Assembly: GCF_964275005.1 (NCBI RefSeq)
Contig: NC_092705.1
Location: forward strand, 4,155,825-4,219,824
Length of the DNA stretch: 64,000 nt
Origin: Diadema setosum
Lineage: Eukaryota > Echinodermata > Echinoidea > Diadematoida > Diadematidae
Reading direction: 5' to 3'
Shown piece by piece: positions 12,277 through 24,505 of the stretch (position 1 is its first letter; every line of letters starts with the position of its first letter). Position numbers and translations under genes: made by a program. The notes under the pieces were generated by a model. It was given only the letters and a program-made list of their open reading frames with translations. It was not told the origin of the DNA and searched no databases.

Positions 12277-15118
12277 CAGTCAAACTCGGATACCTCGAAT
12301 TCGTCGGGACTGAAGAAAATGGTTCGACGTACGCGAATTTCGAGGTACGCGTACGTCGAATTTTCTTCGACTTATCCGATGTTTATCGATGTTCGACGTT
12401 TATTGATGTTCAACATGGTGTCTGTTATAGTGCCTACTGATTGTTTGCATGTTTGTCAATTTGAATTGAATCAACTTTTATATGAATGAATTGAGTGAAA
12501 ATCGGAAGTGAAATCAAAATTTCAGAAATAAAGATTTTGGTGGCCCGATCGCGCCACCAAAAAAAAAAAAAAAAAAATCGGATGTTTGCCTTTACTTTTG
12601 AAAATGAAAAGCGGTAACAATCGGCTACGTAAGATGCTAAAATAAATGTCAGTGGTTTGCGTTTAATTGTGGAAATGAATGACGGCAATATTCGACTCGG
12701 TATGATACTAAAATAAATGTCGGATGTTTGCTCATACTTTTGGAAATGAATAACGATAAGACTCAGCCCCGTATGGTGCTAAAACTAATGTTAGATATTT
12801 GATTTTGCGTTCGGAAATGAATAAGGATAACATTCGGCTCCGGAAGACGCTGAAATAAATGTCGAATTTTTGCTATGACGTTCGGAAATGAAAAACAATA
12901 ACATTCAACTCCGAACGATGGTTAAATAAAATGTCGGATGTTTCCTCATACTTTCGAAAGTAAATGGCAATAGCATTCGGCTCCGGAAGATGCTAAAATA
13001 GATGTCAGATGATCGTTTTTATGTTCGGAAGAAAATAGCAGTAATATTCTGCTCCATCATGTCCATTGATGCTAAAATAACTGTCTGCTGTTTGCTTTTA
13101 AATTTCGAAATGAATAACAGTAACATTCAGCTGCGTTAAATGGTAAAATTAATGTTTGATGTTTGCTTTGGCGTTCGGAAAAGAGTAACAATAATATTCA
13201 ACTCCTGACAATGATGAAATAAATGCTGGATGTTTGCTTTTACGTTCGAAAGTAAATTGCGATAACATTTAGCTCCGGAAGATGCTAAAATAAATGTCGA
13301 ATGTTTGCTTTGATGTTCTGAAGTGAATAACAATAATATTCAACTCCGTACGCTGATAAAATAAATGCCGGATGTGTGCTTTTACGTTCGAAAGTAAATG
13401 TCAATAGCATTCAGCTCCGGAAGATGCTAAACATGTCGAATGATTGCTTTTACGTTTGGCATGTTTGGAAGTGAACAGCAGTAACATTCTGCCCCATACG
13501 ATGATAAAAAAAAAATATTGGATATTTGCTACGGTACATTTCGAAATAAATATCAGTAACATTCAGCTATACGTTTCATGGTCCAAAATGTCTGATGTCT
13601 GCCTTGACGTTCAAAAATGAAAAACAGTAACATTCGGCTCCATGCGATGATAAAATAATTGTCAGATGATTCATTTCACTTTCGGAAGTGGACAGCAGTA
13701 ACATTCGGCTCCGTTCGATAATGAAATATATGTCGGATGTTTGAAATGAATAACGGTAATATTCTGCTCCTTACGATGCAAGAATAAATAACAGATTGTT
13801 GCTTTAACATTTGGAAATGATTAATGGTATTAATCCGCTCAGTTAGATGCTAAAACAAATAGCGGATGTTTGCTTTCACGTTTGGAAATGGATTAGGATA
13901 GTATTCAGCTCCGTAAAATTCTAAAATGAATGTCGGTTGTTTGCTTTTACATTTAAAAATGAATAACGGTAACTTTCGGCTTTTTACAATGCTAAAACAA
14001 ATGTCGGATGCTAACAAATGTCAGCAAATGCTCCCATTTTCTCATTTCAAACGTAAGTTTTGACCTCCTCAATATAATGGGCATCAACTTTTTAAATAAT
14101 CTCTACGCCTATTTGTCAAATCTTTAAACACAGAGTAAGATGATTGAATTTTCTATTCATTTGTTTTAGACATGGGCATCTGTATCACTTCAATAATGCT
14201 TAATATTAATTTGTCTCTGTTTCGTAGGACCGATTTAGGTTTTGTAATGTTCTTCCTGATTTTTTTTTTTTTTTTTTTTTTTTAGTTACCAGATTTTACT
14301 TTCGACCACCAGAAAATAAAAATCAATGATATTGATGGCCCGATAAAACTTATAAGTGCGGAGCCCTGTGTATTCTATTCTTCATTGTGATCGGCCTATA
14401 CTTCCAGATTTTCATAATCGCATTGCTGGGGGAAAAAAAGTTTCAGTGCTTGCGTTCTCGGGGAAGTAAACTTCGTGAAAGGCAAAAAAAAAAATAGTTT
14501 TAAAAAAGGCACTACGAGGGAGATTGATGTTTTGACAGTGGAGCGTGATTAATGGCAAAGATATAACTGTCAACGTAAGCAGGTGCGCCCCGACGGTTGA
14601 GAAATCTACGCGCACGGTATGACTGTCTCGATCAAAAATCAAAACACAGTGGTTAAAGAAAAGCAAATGATGGGCAGCGCGTAGTGCTATCGTAAAGCAC
14701 TCCATTGGCACGGGTGCTATGTGCATACCATGTACGTGTGTTGGTAGGTGTTGGGGATTTTCCTTGTCAGCTGTGTATCGAGTATTTCTTCTTGGGCGCG
14801 CGATTGTTCTGGTCTCAGAATATTTACAATCGAGTGTGAAAACATTTGTGACATGTCTTCGCTGTCCACGCGCGCTTAATCGGAGATGCTGAGTGATGTT
14901 TGCAATTTCGATTCGAGCAACATGCTGGGAAAAACAATAAGTTAATTAAGATCGGGATATTAGATTTCCCTTCGAGGTAACCGAACTTCGAGTTATCTTT
15001 TTCGAGCTACGCGAATTTTAATACACGGAAACTCCATAGGAACAATCGGGACTTTCATTTTGCCCCCGAGGTAAGTGATATTCGGCTTATCCGACGTCGA
15101 GGTATCCGAGTTTGACTG
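12277..15118. mobile_element. pogo-like TIR element (2.84 kb) carrying a satellite array
   Basis: Left terminus CAGTCAAACTCGGATACCTC is matched by its reverse complement ending at 15118, and both ends are flanked by TA, the target duplication of Tc1/mariner/pogo elements. Subterminal DNA on both sides has further 'tcgaggta' and 'acgcgaatt' motifs. No transposase ORF is present, so the element is non-autonomous. Most of the interior is a 72-bp tandem array. Confidence 0.8.
12560..14010. repeat. 72-bp tandem satellite, about 20 degenerate copies
   Basis: Words such as 'aaaataaatgtcgg', 'tgtttgcttttacgttcg', 'gaaatgaataac' and 'aacattcggctcc' recur in the same order every 71-74 bases. Copies are diverged and some carry small indels. 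Short ORFs across the array are not coding. Confidence 0.85.
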
Positions 15119-15209
<91 letters not shown>

Positions 15210-15274
15210 ACTATAAAGACCGGTAACTCGGTCGAAAGCTCGGGAAAATTAAAGGCTATCAGTGAACATACTGC

Positions 15275-15303
<29 letters not shown>
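15119..15303. repeat. (TA)n-(GA)n microsatellites
   Basis: TA run 15119-15166, GA run 15167-15207, and a second GA run about 15276-15303. They abut the right end of the pogo-like element. Confidence 0.95.
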
Positions 15304-15306
<3 letters not shown>

Positions 15307-17504
15307 AGAGAAATGGGAACATTTACATAGATAAATAGGTCGGCCGCCTACGTGAGGTGTGTGTGTGTGTGTGTGCGTATGTTGACCTTTATCTCAGTTC
15401 TTTGTGACAAAAGTAATCACTATCATCACGTAATCAAACCACACCTCTCTGGTCAAACTAAAGCAGTAATATCATGACACGTTCCACACAGGGAGATCGA
15501 TTTATGGTATCATCACATAAATTTATGAGATTTAATGTAACGTTGTTAGATTACAAAATTCATAAATCAAGCAGAGTTTAGTTGTTCTATTTTTAACATG
15601 AAACAGCATGGAATGGAAAGCAACGTTGTGAAAATGACACAGTTCTCGTTTGAAGAAACCTGGGTATCTTGTCACTAGAAATTGAAATGTATGTATCGCT
15701 ACTTCTACTTCTCCACTGGTACTCGACATACAGGATCCACCGCTATGAGTGTTTAGCGTTACTACTAATGCCCCATGAGGAGGTAAATGTAGGTATTAAA
15801 TGGTTACCATAGCAACGATTATTCCCACAAATACAAAATTATGATTCACAAATTCATACATCGAGGGCATCTTATGTAGCTTATCATCGTCTAAAGAACA
15901 GAAGGACTGGAAACTATGCGAGAAGTATAGGTTCTCTTCAAGGTTTTGTAACCATGGTAACGGACAGACTAACAGACATATTATGATGAAAACCGATCAA
16001 GTAAACGTCAGCTCTCTTTAAACTTTCTTCGGAGGACATGATAATAATCAACAAGAGAAAGCAAGACTAAAGAGAATGCACAACAGCATCATGAAATTCA
16101 CATGCCATATAGCTATTGACTTATATCAAAATAATACTTATAACCATAGATTTCTGTTACATTTACAACAGAGAATTTTCCTGTTCTGCAGAGTGATAGC
16201 AGATAGCTGTCAGTTGTTGCTGTTGTTGTTGCTTTGCAATCACACAAATTACATTTCCAGCGAGAACGTGTTACATTCTCCTCTGTGATATCAAATAACT
16301 ATGCACATTATTATAATAAATCGTCTACAATTTATAGGGGGCTATGGCGAACCCGTACGATGAATTATTGCACGATCGTGCTTGGAATTAATCACACAAT
16401 TAAATGCACAACAAGCTACAATAGCGAAGAAGGAAGACATGGCTTATCCAAACATAAAATATTATTTTTCTTTTCTTTCTTTCTTTTTTTTTTTTTTTTT
16501 TTGGGGGGGGGGGTCAACTGGCATCGTTGTGTTGGCGTGAAAGGGTTAAGTTTTCCGGTGTGTATGCTCAATGTGGCGTTCCATCATCAATACTTAAGAA
16601 GCAACCAGTAGGCATTACTCAGACGATCACACAGATTACGTGAAATACTAATAGAATGCATGATATCATAATTACTTGAAAGCAAATTTCCTCCATGAAC
16701 AAAAGAAGTGATACCACACCACAAGTAAGACTTTATCACGAAATGTCAGATTCTGATTTTTTTACTATGGACCACTGGCCTTCGGTGGATGTAACCAAAA
16801 CTAAAACAAAGACGTGTCTTACAATGGTCCATCCTTGAACTTCATAGAATCTATGAAGTCTCAAATTCCAGACGGTGAGCTTTGACCCCCTCCCCCCCCC
16901 CCCCTCACCTATCCTTGAATCAAACAATCAAACAAAAATAGTTACCAGCATCAGCCTCCAGAAAGGCATGTCAAATGAAGAGAAACCGTGTGAGTACAGC
17001 TCTAGACCTACAAACTGGCATGCATGCAGGCCTTTGCCATAATGCAAACAATGGACCTGCCCTGCCATAATTGCCACACCCTTGTTGCAATTTTAGCAAA
17101 ACCTTGTCTGATGCTTCTTGGTTCCATGACAACTAACAAACAAAATCATTTACTTTACAAGATCTTGACCACTGACCGATGACGTAATGCCTCTTTATCA
17201 TGACCAGGTCACCATGGCATACTATAGTCACAAAATCAATCTCAGTCTGGCTACAGTAGGTCATTTTCATGTGATTGTTGGAACAGGACATGAATATTCA
17301 TGAGCTAATAAGCAACTCCATAACATACTTCTGACCAAATCAACAGAAATCTAGTCCATGACTTATGCAAATTACAATGCATAAATATGCGTGACACATC
17401 GCATAGGCCTATATGTCAACACTGGCAATAAATGCACGCTGGCATGCACACTCGACCATGCGCAATGTGCACTTATCAGTTTTGGGTGTGTGTGTGTTTT
17501 GGGT

Positions 17505-17560
17505 TTGTTTGTTTGTTTGTTTGTTTGTTTGTTTTCTCTCTCTCTCTCTCTCTCTCTCTC
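17505..17560. repeat. (GTTT)n followed by (CT)n
   Basis: GTTT units 17505-17534 then CT units 17535-17560. Confidence 0.95.
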
Positions 17561-17587
17561 GTTTTAGTCCATGGATTAAGTTTGACA

Positions 17588-17908
17588 CCATGGGCCAGAA
17601 TTCACGAAGGTGGTACAAATGAAACCATGGTTTAAACCACGGACAAAAACTATGGAGCGCCAAGTGTCGCGTGGAATATATATTTCATTACGAAATCTGT
17701 CATTTCGTCGATGAAATGATTATTTTGTTACGAAATGACAACATTTTGTAACTAAATGAACGTTTTGTCCACGAAACGGTCATTTTGTCGACGAAATGAC
17801 CAATTTCGTAACGAAATATTCCGTGTGACACTTGGCGCTCCATGGTTTTTATCCATGGTTTAAACCATGGTTTCATTTGTACCACCATCGTGAATTCGGG
17901 CCCATGGG
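17588..17908. mobile_element. Foldback (hairpin) MITE, about 320 bp
   Basis: Arms of about 85 bases at 17588-17672 and 17820-17908 are inverted copies; shared words include 'cgtgaattc', 'ggtggtacaaatgaaaccat', 'ggtttaaacca' and 'atggagcgccaagtgt'. The loop region is made of repeated 'atttcgt.acgaaat' words. Confidence 0.8.
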
Positions 17909-19633
17909 TTTAATTTTAAAACGCTACCTTTGTGACTTCAGGCAGAGCTTGCGGTAGTAAGTGTGTTTGTACGATGAACAAGCAGGAGAGAAGTAAAAGT
18001 TGTTCAACAGCACGTTAAACCATATACCCGTTAAGTGATCACCATTTCTGAGTGGCTACACAATGTATTTCATGAGTTTCAACAGATCTACACATACATA
18101 CTTTCTATGTAAAAAAGCACAATCAAAGGTAACTTATCTTGTTTGATAATGTATTAGAATGCAACATACAGTTTGGACAGAAGTTAGTTTCCATGTTAAC
18201 CTTGAAGCGATTACATAACTATAATTTTACGGTGCCTCCAAATCTCATACACATGTCTCTAAATGAAGTAATTTACGACAGCATGCAGTTTGCTGGAGGC
18301 TTGCCCGACTTAGCAACAATCAATGTGTGCAATGTGTATCTCACTAGATTGAAACAAGGGAACTGCAATTCCATGTAACCATTGTATTAAGTTACAAACT
18401 GTATCATTTTTTTTTTCTTATCCTTCCTGATTTTGTGGAAAAGAAACACTGCACAGCGATAACTGTACTACCATGGGCCAGAAATATTCACCATGATTAC
18501 AAATGCATCTAAGCTACCTAGTCAACTATAACATGTTGACTTTGTAATTTCCACACTAGTACACCCTACACCTGCAGAAATTGAAATAATGAAAGGCCAC
18601 AAATTCTGTCACATCAGAATATTATGCATTGCACCTTGATTAGATGATTTAGTACTGATCAGAAATATACAACAGATAATCAGAAAATGTCAGATTTCTT
18701 TCGATAAGACACATATAATAATACTAGTATATATACACACAGATACAAAAACCAGGGCCATGCTCCCTTACACGAGGAATAACAGGTGCAAGAAGAACAT
18801 TTTCGCCCTGCAGATTTACAAATACCGAGCAGAAATTCACAAGGTTCGTACATGGAACTGAATAATGCAATTTACATAGTGTAACTGTATGCGAATAAGT
18901 ATGGGTGGTATGACAATGGTAGCTGTCATATCCGTGTATTACCTAAGGCACTTTCACTCAGCTGAAATCCACGTCAATAAACACATGACTCAGCAGTAGG
19001 TATATTTCAGCTAATCCTACACTTTAAGTACAAAATGACATACAGCATAACATAATCATGTTCCCTTCTCGGTGGTGTATGCAAGGCAAGCTCATATCAG
19101 GAAACTTTAAGTCTGTACTTATAGATAGGTGTCCAACATTTAAGGTTTCAAAACGCATAATAGCAAAAGGCTCAAAATTTTAAGTAAATGTCTGCAAAAA
19201 AAAAAAAAAAAATGAAAACTTCAGTCTTAAACAGAATGCAGTCATCATCTCCATGGAAATTAGAGTACTTCTACATTCACTCAAATTGAATGAGTCAGAT
19301 GACATCACAATGCAGAAAACATAAGTGACAAAAAAAAAATTACAACGTACATGTATATCCACTATCATGATATACACTCAATCATGATTTTCCTCACCAA
19401 TGGAAGTAGGTGTACAAAGCTCTTTTAAAAAAAGAACAACAAAACAAACAAAACAACTGTTTGGTGCCATGTGTACTCCAATCCTAACTGTGACTAAAAA
19501 CTACACAGTAAACTTCAAATGCCTACAGTACAAACGTCTATACTGTTCTCATGTGGATCTACAAGGTAAACTGCAAATTTATGCTTGATTGCCCCCATTG
19601 GATCCATCGTGTAAAATAACAGTGCATCATACA

Positions 19634-19780
19634 CAGGGGCGGGTCCAGGAATTCCGTAAAGGGGAGGCGCCTTTGCAAAATTAAAGGGGAGCGCACTCAT
19701 CCCCTTTTTTTTCTTTTTATTTCTTCTTTTTTGAACATAGATAAAGAGGGGGGGTGCACCCCCCTCTGGATCCGCCACTG
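19634..19780. mobile_element. hAT-like MITE, 147 bp
   Basis: Begins CAGGGGCGGGTCCAGGAATT and ends with the inverse of CAGTGGCGGATCCAGAGGGG, the common 'CAGTGGCGGATCCAG' type of terminus. G/C-rich and poly-pyrimidine interior. A second copy is at 35285. Confidence 0.7.
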
Positions 19781-21379
19781 ATACACATTTGATCATCTAT
19801 GAGAGCTGACCCTTTTTAGTCCTGTAGTGAAATTCTTGCTGCAGAACTAATCGTCTCAGCATCACTAAACTGGCACCTCTGAATTTCATCATGTGCCTTA
19901 CACCAGAGAAAATTTAAGATGGAATGGATTTCATTTGTTCAATCTGCACTGCATCAGAAAGAATTTAAAAGTAGAGTACTTTGACTGCCATGCAGTGGCC
20001 TTGGATTCCTCTACTTCTCATGCAGATGCGTGCTATACATGTGACTGTACATGGCCCTTCCTTTACACTCTGATTGAGTTCATTTATCTTGACCACCAAT
20101 CATGGATTGACTTTTCACCCTCTCTGCACAAATGAAATAATTCAACTTTATTTTGATCCCCTTTACCTCATGAAATTTTGTCAGAAAGTGCCTTTTCACT
20201 TAATTTTGGTGACCTTTGACTTCAACCTTTGACCTCTAAATCCTAACAGGATTCCCTGCCATAATTATGGCTGGAATAATTACTTTTATCCCAGCTGAAG
20301 TACAGTGGCCTCTGACCTTGAACTCTGACCTTTCATCCCTGAGTGTTCACGAAAAAAAATGTCTAAATAATTGTTTTCACGACATGAACCAATTTCCATC
20401 ACTGCTGGACATTCCTAACAGAAGTAATGGCATGTGCAGGAAATGACAGGTTTGTTTGTTTATTTGTTTGTTTGTGTGTTATTGTTTTATGGGGGGGGGG
20501 GGTTCCAAGAATGCAGCGACCTGTGGCATTGACCTTGAAAATCCTCCCTATCATTTCATACAGATAAATGTGTATCTATTTCTATCCTTCCTACCAAATC
20601 AATTCACCGCTAAACATTTCTAGATGAAGATTCAGCTTAAAAGTGCCAACTGCTGACAAAGATCAATGAAGGATCTTGCCAAAAATCTCAGCAGCACATC
20701 CACACCCCATGTAACATACCTGAGGCACCTAGTGAGAAAATGCATTGAGCCCTTTTCCGTGAATCTGTGATAACGAGCTGTGGGACAGACATTCAGACAG
20801 GTGGACAAACAGACAACACAAAAACATGCCTCCAGCATCTTTTGGGATGAGGGCATAAACATTTGCCATTTTGAGAGAAAGGCAGATGTTCTAATATTCA
20901 ATACTGTGCTGCTCATTGAAGATTCAGTTATGAATTAAGTAATTATGAAGCTTTAGAAAATTATGCAACTGAAACAAACAATGATTATAAATATCAGCAA
21001 AAATGGGCTCAATGAAAGATATTTTTACTCTTCAATATGACACACTTACAACGAATAGTAAGTAGTATAAATAATTATATACCTCATAAATAGATTCCTC
21101 TCATCTGATTGGTTAAAAGTGGAGTCATGAAAATAGCTGTGCCCCATTTTTGATCAAAATGACGTCATGATTTACTATGCCCGGGGCATAGAATCAACTG
21201 TGCCCTGTAAATAGGTTTGGAGACAGTCGCAACCCCGTACACATAGATCACTCATATGTACGCACCAATGATACGACCGCCGCGCTGTCGATCAGCGTTG
21301 ATTAAGAGTGCTGTAAAAGAGACCAGCATCTATATTTTCGGTATCTATATTTCGGAATCTATATTTTCGGTATATAAAA

Positions 21380-21544
21380 CAAATAATGACAGCTTGATAT
21401 TCGGGGCACAGTTAAAATTATGTAGGCCCTCGGTGATGTGAAAACCATAACTATGCCCTCAGCTTCGCTTCAGGCATAGTTATGGTTTTCACATCACCTT
21501 GGGCCCATAATTTCAACTGTGCCCCTCATAGCAGTCATTATTTG
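21380..21544. repeat. Long palindrome (26-bp perfect inner arms)
   Basis: GGTGATGTGAAAACCATAAC continues to 21457 and is exactly complementary to 21473-21498, with a 15-base loop. The pairing extends outward imperfectly through 'ggcc', 'cacagtt.aaa' and 'aaataatgac' to arms of about 75 bases. Probably the end of a foldback element. Confidence 0.8.
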
Positions 21545-22689
21545 CATACTAGTATAACTAAAGGAGTGATAGTATACCTAATGAACACATCACCAAACCA
21601 CAGAAATGTGGCTAATGGGAGTCTAGGGGGGAAGATCATGGCAACATAAGGTCGAACCAATCAGTGAGAAACGACAGATATGAGTCACAATAAAGGATAA
21701 ACTGTACCATTATAGAGGCAGGTTCAAATCAACAAATAATAATGTCATGAAAACGGAATGTATGAAAAAGACATGTCAAGAGCATAAGTCATGAATCATA
21801 TTTTCCTCTGTTCAGTAGACAAAATGCTCAGCGTCCAAAGATACGATATCAAAGGGAAATGAAACCCAAATATATTACAAGTCTGTGGATTGAGGGAATG
21901 CAGCAATGTGAGCAGACATATCCGCGAAGTTTGAGGCAAATTGGACAATCCTCTGTACAGTTTTACATTTTTAATATTTTCAGCACTGCCATGGCTGGAT
22001 GAAGAAACTACTAACAATTTGTGACGCCACATATGGACATCATGATATAAGGTCTCAAAGTTCCCTTGCTATTGCATCTGATAATTACTGCAAGTAATGG
22101 TCACGGGGTAAACAGAAAACAGTCTTGCGTGTACGGGAGGGGCACAAACCAAGCACATGAATGACCCAATAACAGTCTTACACTCATAGCAAGCAATGTA
22201 GATATTATCGGAGAACTGGTCTCCAAATGCGTCCAAAAACAAACTCAATCTTTACAAAGGACATGGCAAACAAACAAGCCCCTGTTCTCAAATCCAAGCT
22301 GAGCAGTTAACATATTGGCAAACAAATTAAGCAGGTCACCTCACTGCATACATCAGAGGAAAATCTCTCGGGTACGTATCAATGATAGAGCAGAAAACAT
22401 CATTGTCCTGTGGAGTGACGGCAGATTGGAAGAAATTAGCAAAAAAAAACCAAACAAATTTTATCCCTATTTTCTTTGGTCTGAACAGTGTGAGTTGATA
22501 ATTTTGCAACAGTATTTATAATCCTGCATCACAAAACCCACAAAAAAGTCACCTGAAAAGATTTTGCAGTTATGATCAAATTATAATAGAAGGAATTCTC
22601 AGCTTTGAAAATGATACACAACTAATCAAAACTAAAATTTCCTTACAAACAAAAACAAAACAAAAACAAACAAGGCAAGTGCCAAAATG

Positions 22690-23406
22690 TGTCTTGCCCT
22701 TGTGGTGACCATCCACTCCCCAAGGGACATCTACCATCCAAGTTTGGTCACAAGCGGACCTATGGATCAAAAATTATGACCCATAATAGAAACGCGCCAT
22801 AAAAACTTAACATTGGGCTCTAAAAGTTTGTTGACCCATGCTTGTGACCATTGACCTTGTGGTGACCACCCACTCCCCAAGGGACATCTACCATCCAAGT
22901 TTAGTCACAAATGGAGTTATGGATCAAAAGTTATGACCCATAATAGAAACACGCCATAAAAACTTAACATTGGGCTCTAAAAGTTCGTTGACCCATGCAT
23001 GTGACCATTGACCTTGTGGTGACCATCCACTCCCCAAGGGACATCTACCATCCAAGTTTGATCACAAATGGAGTTATGGATCAAAAGTTATGACCCATAA
23101 TAGAAATGCGCCATAAAAAAGATTGGGCCCTAAAGTTCATTGACCCCTGCCTGTGAGCTTTGACCTTGAGGTGACCTTCATATATGGTAAAATGTGAGAC
23201 TTTGTATGACCCCTCTTCCCTCGAAGTTTGATTGCAATTGAAACCCAGAGTAAAGAGTTATTGAAGTTTTTGTAGTGTTACGGACAGACGACGACGGACG
23301 GACGGACGGACGACGGACGGACGATGGACGGACGACTGATGGACGACGGACGGACAGACGCCGCAGGCGATCCCTTAGTCTCCCCTCACCTCCGGTGGGC
23401 TCGACA
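22690..23406. repeat. 158-bp tandem repeat ending in a (GACG)n tract
   Basis: 'tggtgacca' followed by 'cactccccaagggacatcta' starts at 22702, 22860 and 23018, with a shorter fourth unit from about 23170. The array runs into a GACGGACG-type tract (23281-23355) and ends at 'cctccggtgggctcgac'. This 'gaccttgaggtgacc ... gacggacgg' layout is a common interspersed repeat type in marine invertebrates. Confidence 0.85.
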
Positions 23407-23919
23407 AAAATCAATAGAAACTTGAATGTGTAGAAATGCTATTCTTCATGAGGGGGCTTTGTTAAGGGTTTATTCAAATGTAATTGGTCACCCTGTATTT
23501 CATCTGGAATAAAAAGGGGATTTGAAGCTGTATGTAAACAACGGTGACTATTATTACATTGGTCTATGACTTGCAAGTCATCAACTAAATTCCATTCACA
23601 ACTCTGTCCACGTATCAAAGCTACAGCTGATTATTTTGAAATTTCTGTTGTTGTTTTTTTCAAAATCGATTTCATAATCATATCTCATGGATGGTAAATG
23701 GATTAAACTAATTCAAAGAGAAAAAAAAATGGTCAAAAAAAAAATGTTTATACACACTAATTATACTTTATTGTATGATTCTAGACTTTGTATTGAGGTG
23801 CAAAGATGGTGACTCTGTCAGACAAAGCCCAATGCCCAAAATCTGCCAATCTGGCCCGAAAAGTTATTTTCAGGAATGCTGGAAAAATCAACTGCTGCTA
23901 CTCTCTGTGGGTCTCACTT

Positions 23920-24009
23920 TAACCCATTGAGGACGAGTCCTGAGTATACTCAAGCAGGTGTCTATGGGAGATATGTGTTGTAGCAAAATCAGCCCATCCT
24001 CAACAGGTA
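23920..24009. mobile_element. 90-bp miniature palindromic repeat, copy 1
   Basis: Starts TAACCCATTGAGGACGAGTC and ends with '..cagcccatcctcaacaggta', i.e. short inverted ends. Contains 'tcctgagtatactcaag', a degenerate form of the inner palindrome TCCCGAGTATACTCGGG seen in other copies. Confidence 0.75.
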
Positions 24010-24505
24010 AATGATAGGATATTTCATCCTCACTTTGGCAGTGTCATGCTACTTTGCACACTTTACTATCACTTCAGCACAGGAAAGACCAAATGGGTTG
24101 TTTTCTTTTGCTTTGTTTTGTCTCTAGAGCACAGGAGCTTTACATCAGAATGAAAATATCAGAGAACATTGCAACGGTTAAGAAGAAGAACTAAAAAAGA
24201 ACAACAAAAACACCTGTTTCACACCCAATACATTTACCTGCACATCACTATGACAACAAGTGACTGCTCATCACTCCAGAATGTAATGTCAACTTCTAAA
24301 GAAAACAAAGTTTTTGCAGGTCCCGCATCATGTGGATGAAAAAGAACATAAATAGAATAAGAGAGTGGTTCGGTCCTTGATCATAAGAATGGGGGATGTT
24401 TTCTACATCGCAAAAAAAGGAGCGTACAAAAAAGAAATAAAAACATACGTATATGAATGCTGTAAAGGGCGAACTCAGTTCACAAAATCTTGGAACTCTT
24501 CACGG

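Larger units (their letters stand above)
15304..24505. other. No gene supported; may include the DIPK2 3' UTR at the right edge
   Basis: No splice-bounded coding exon was seen. On the minus strand, AATAAA-type signals (seen as TTTATT) occur at about 23767 and 23470, 0.7-1 kb past the DIPK2 stop, and could end its 3' UTR. A 'gacctttgacct'-type repeat lies at about 20150-20630. Confidence 0.55.

Noticed and set aside
20632..20916. 94-codon minus-strand ORF with several cysteines
   Set aside because: Belongs to a dispersed 'gaccttgac / cagacaggtggacaaacagac' repeat region and shows no domain or splice structure.
22690..23406. CRISPR-like array
   Set aside because: Units are about 158 bp, contiguous and without spacers, in a eukaryotic genome: an ordinary tandem repeat.
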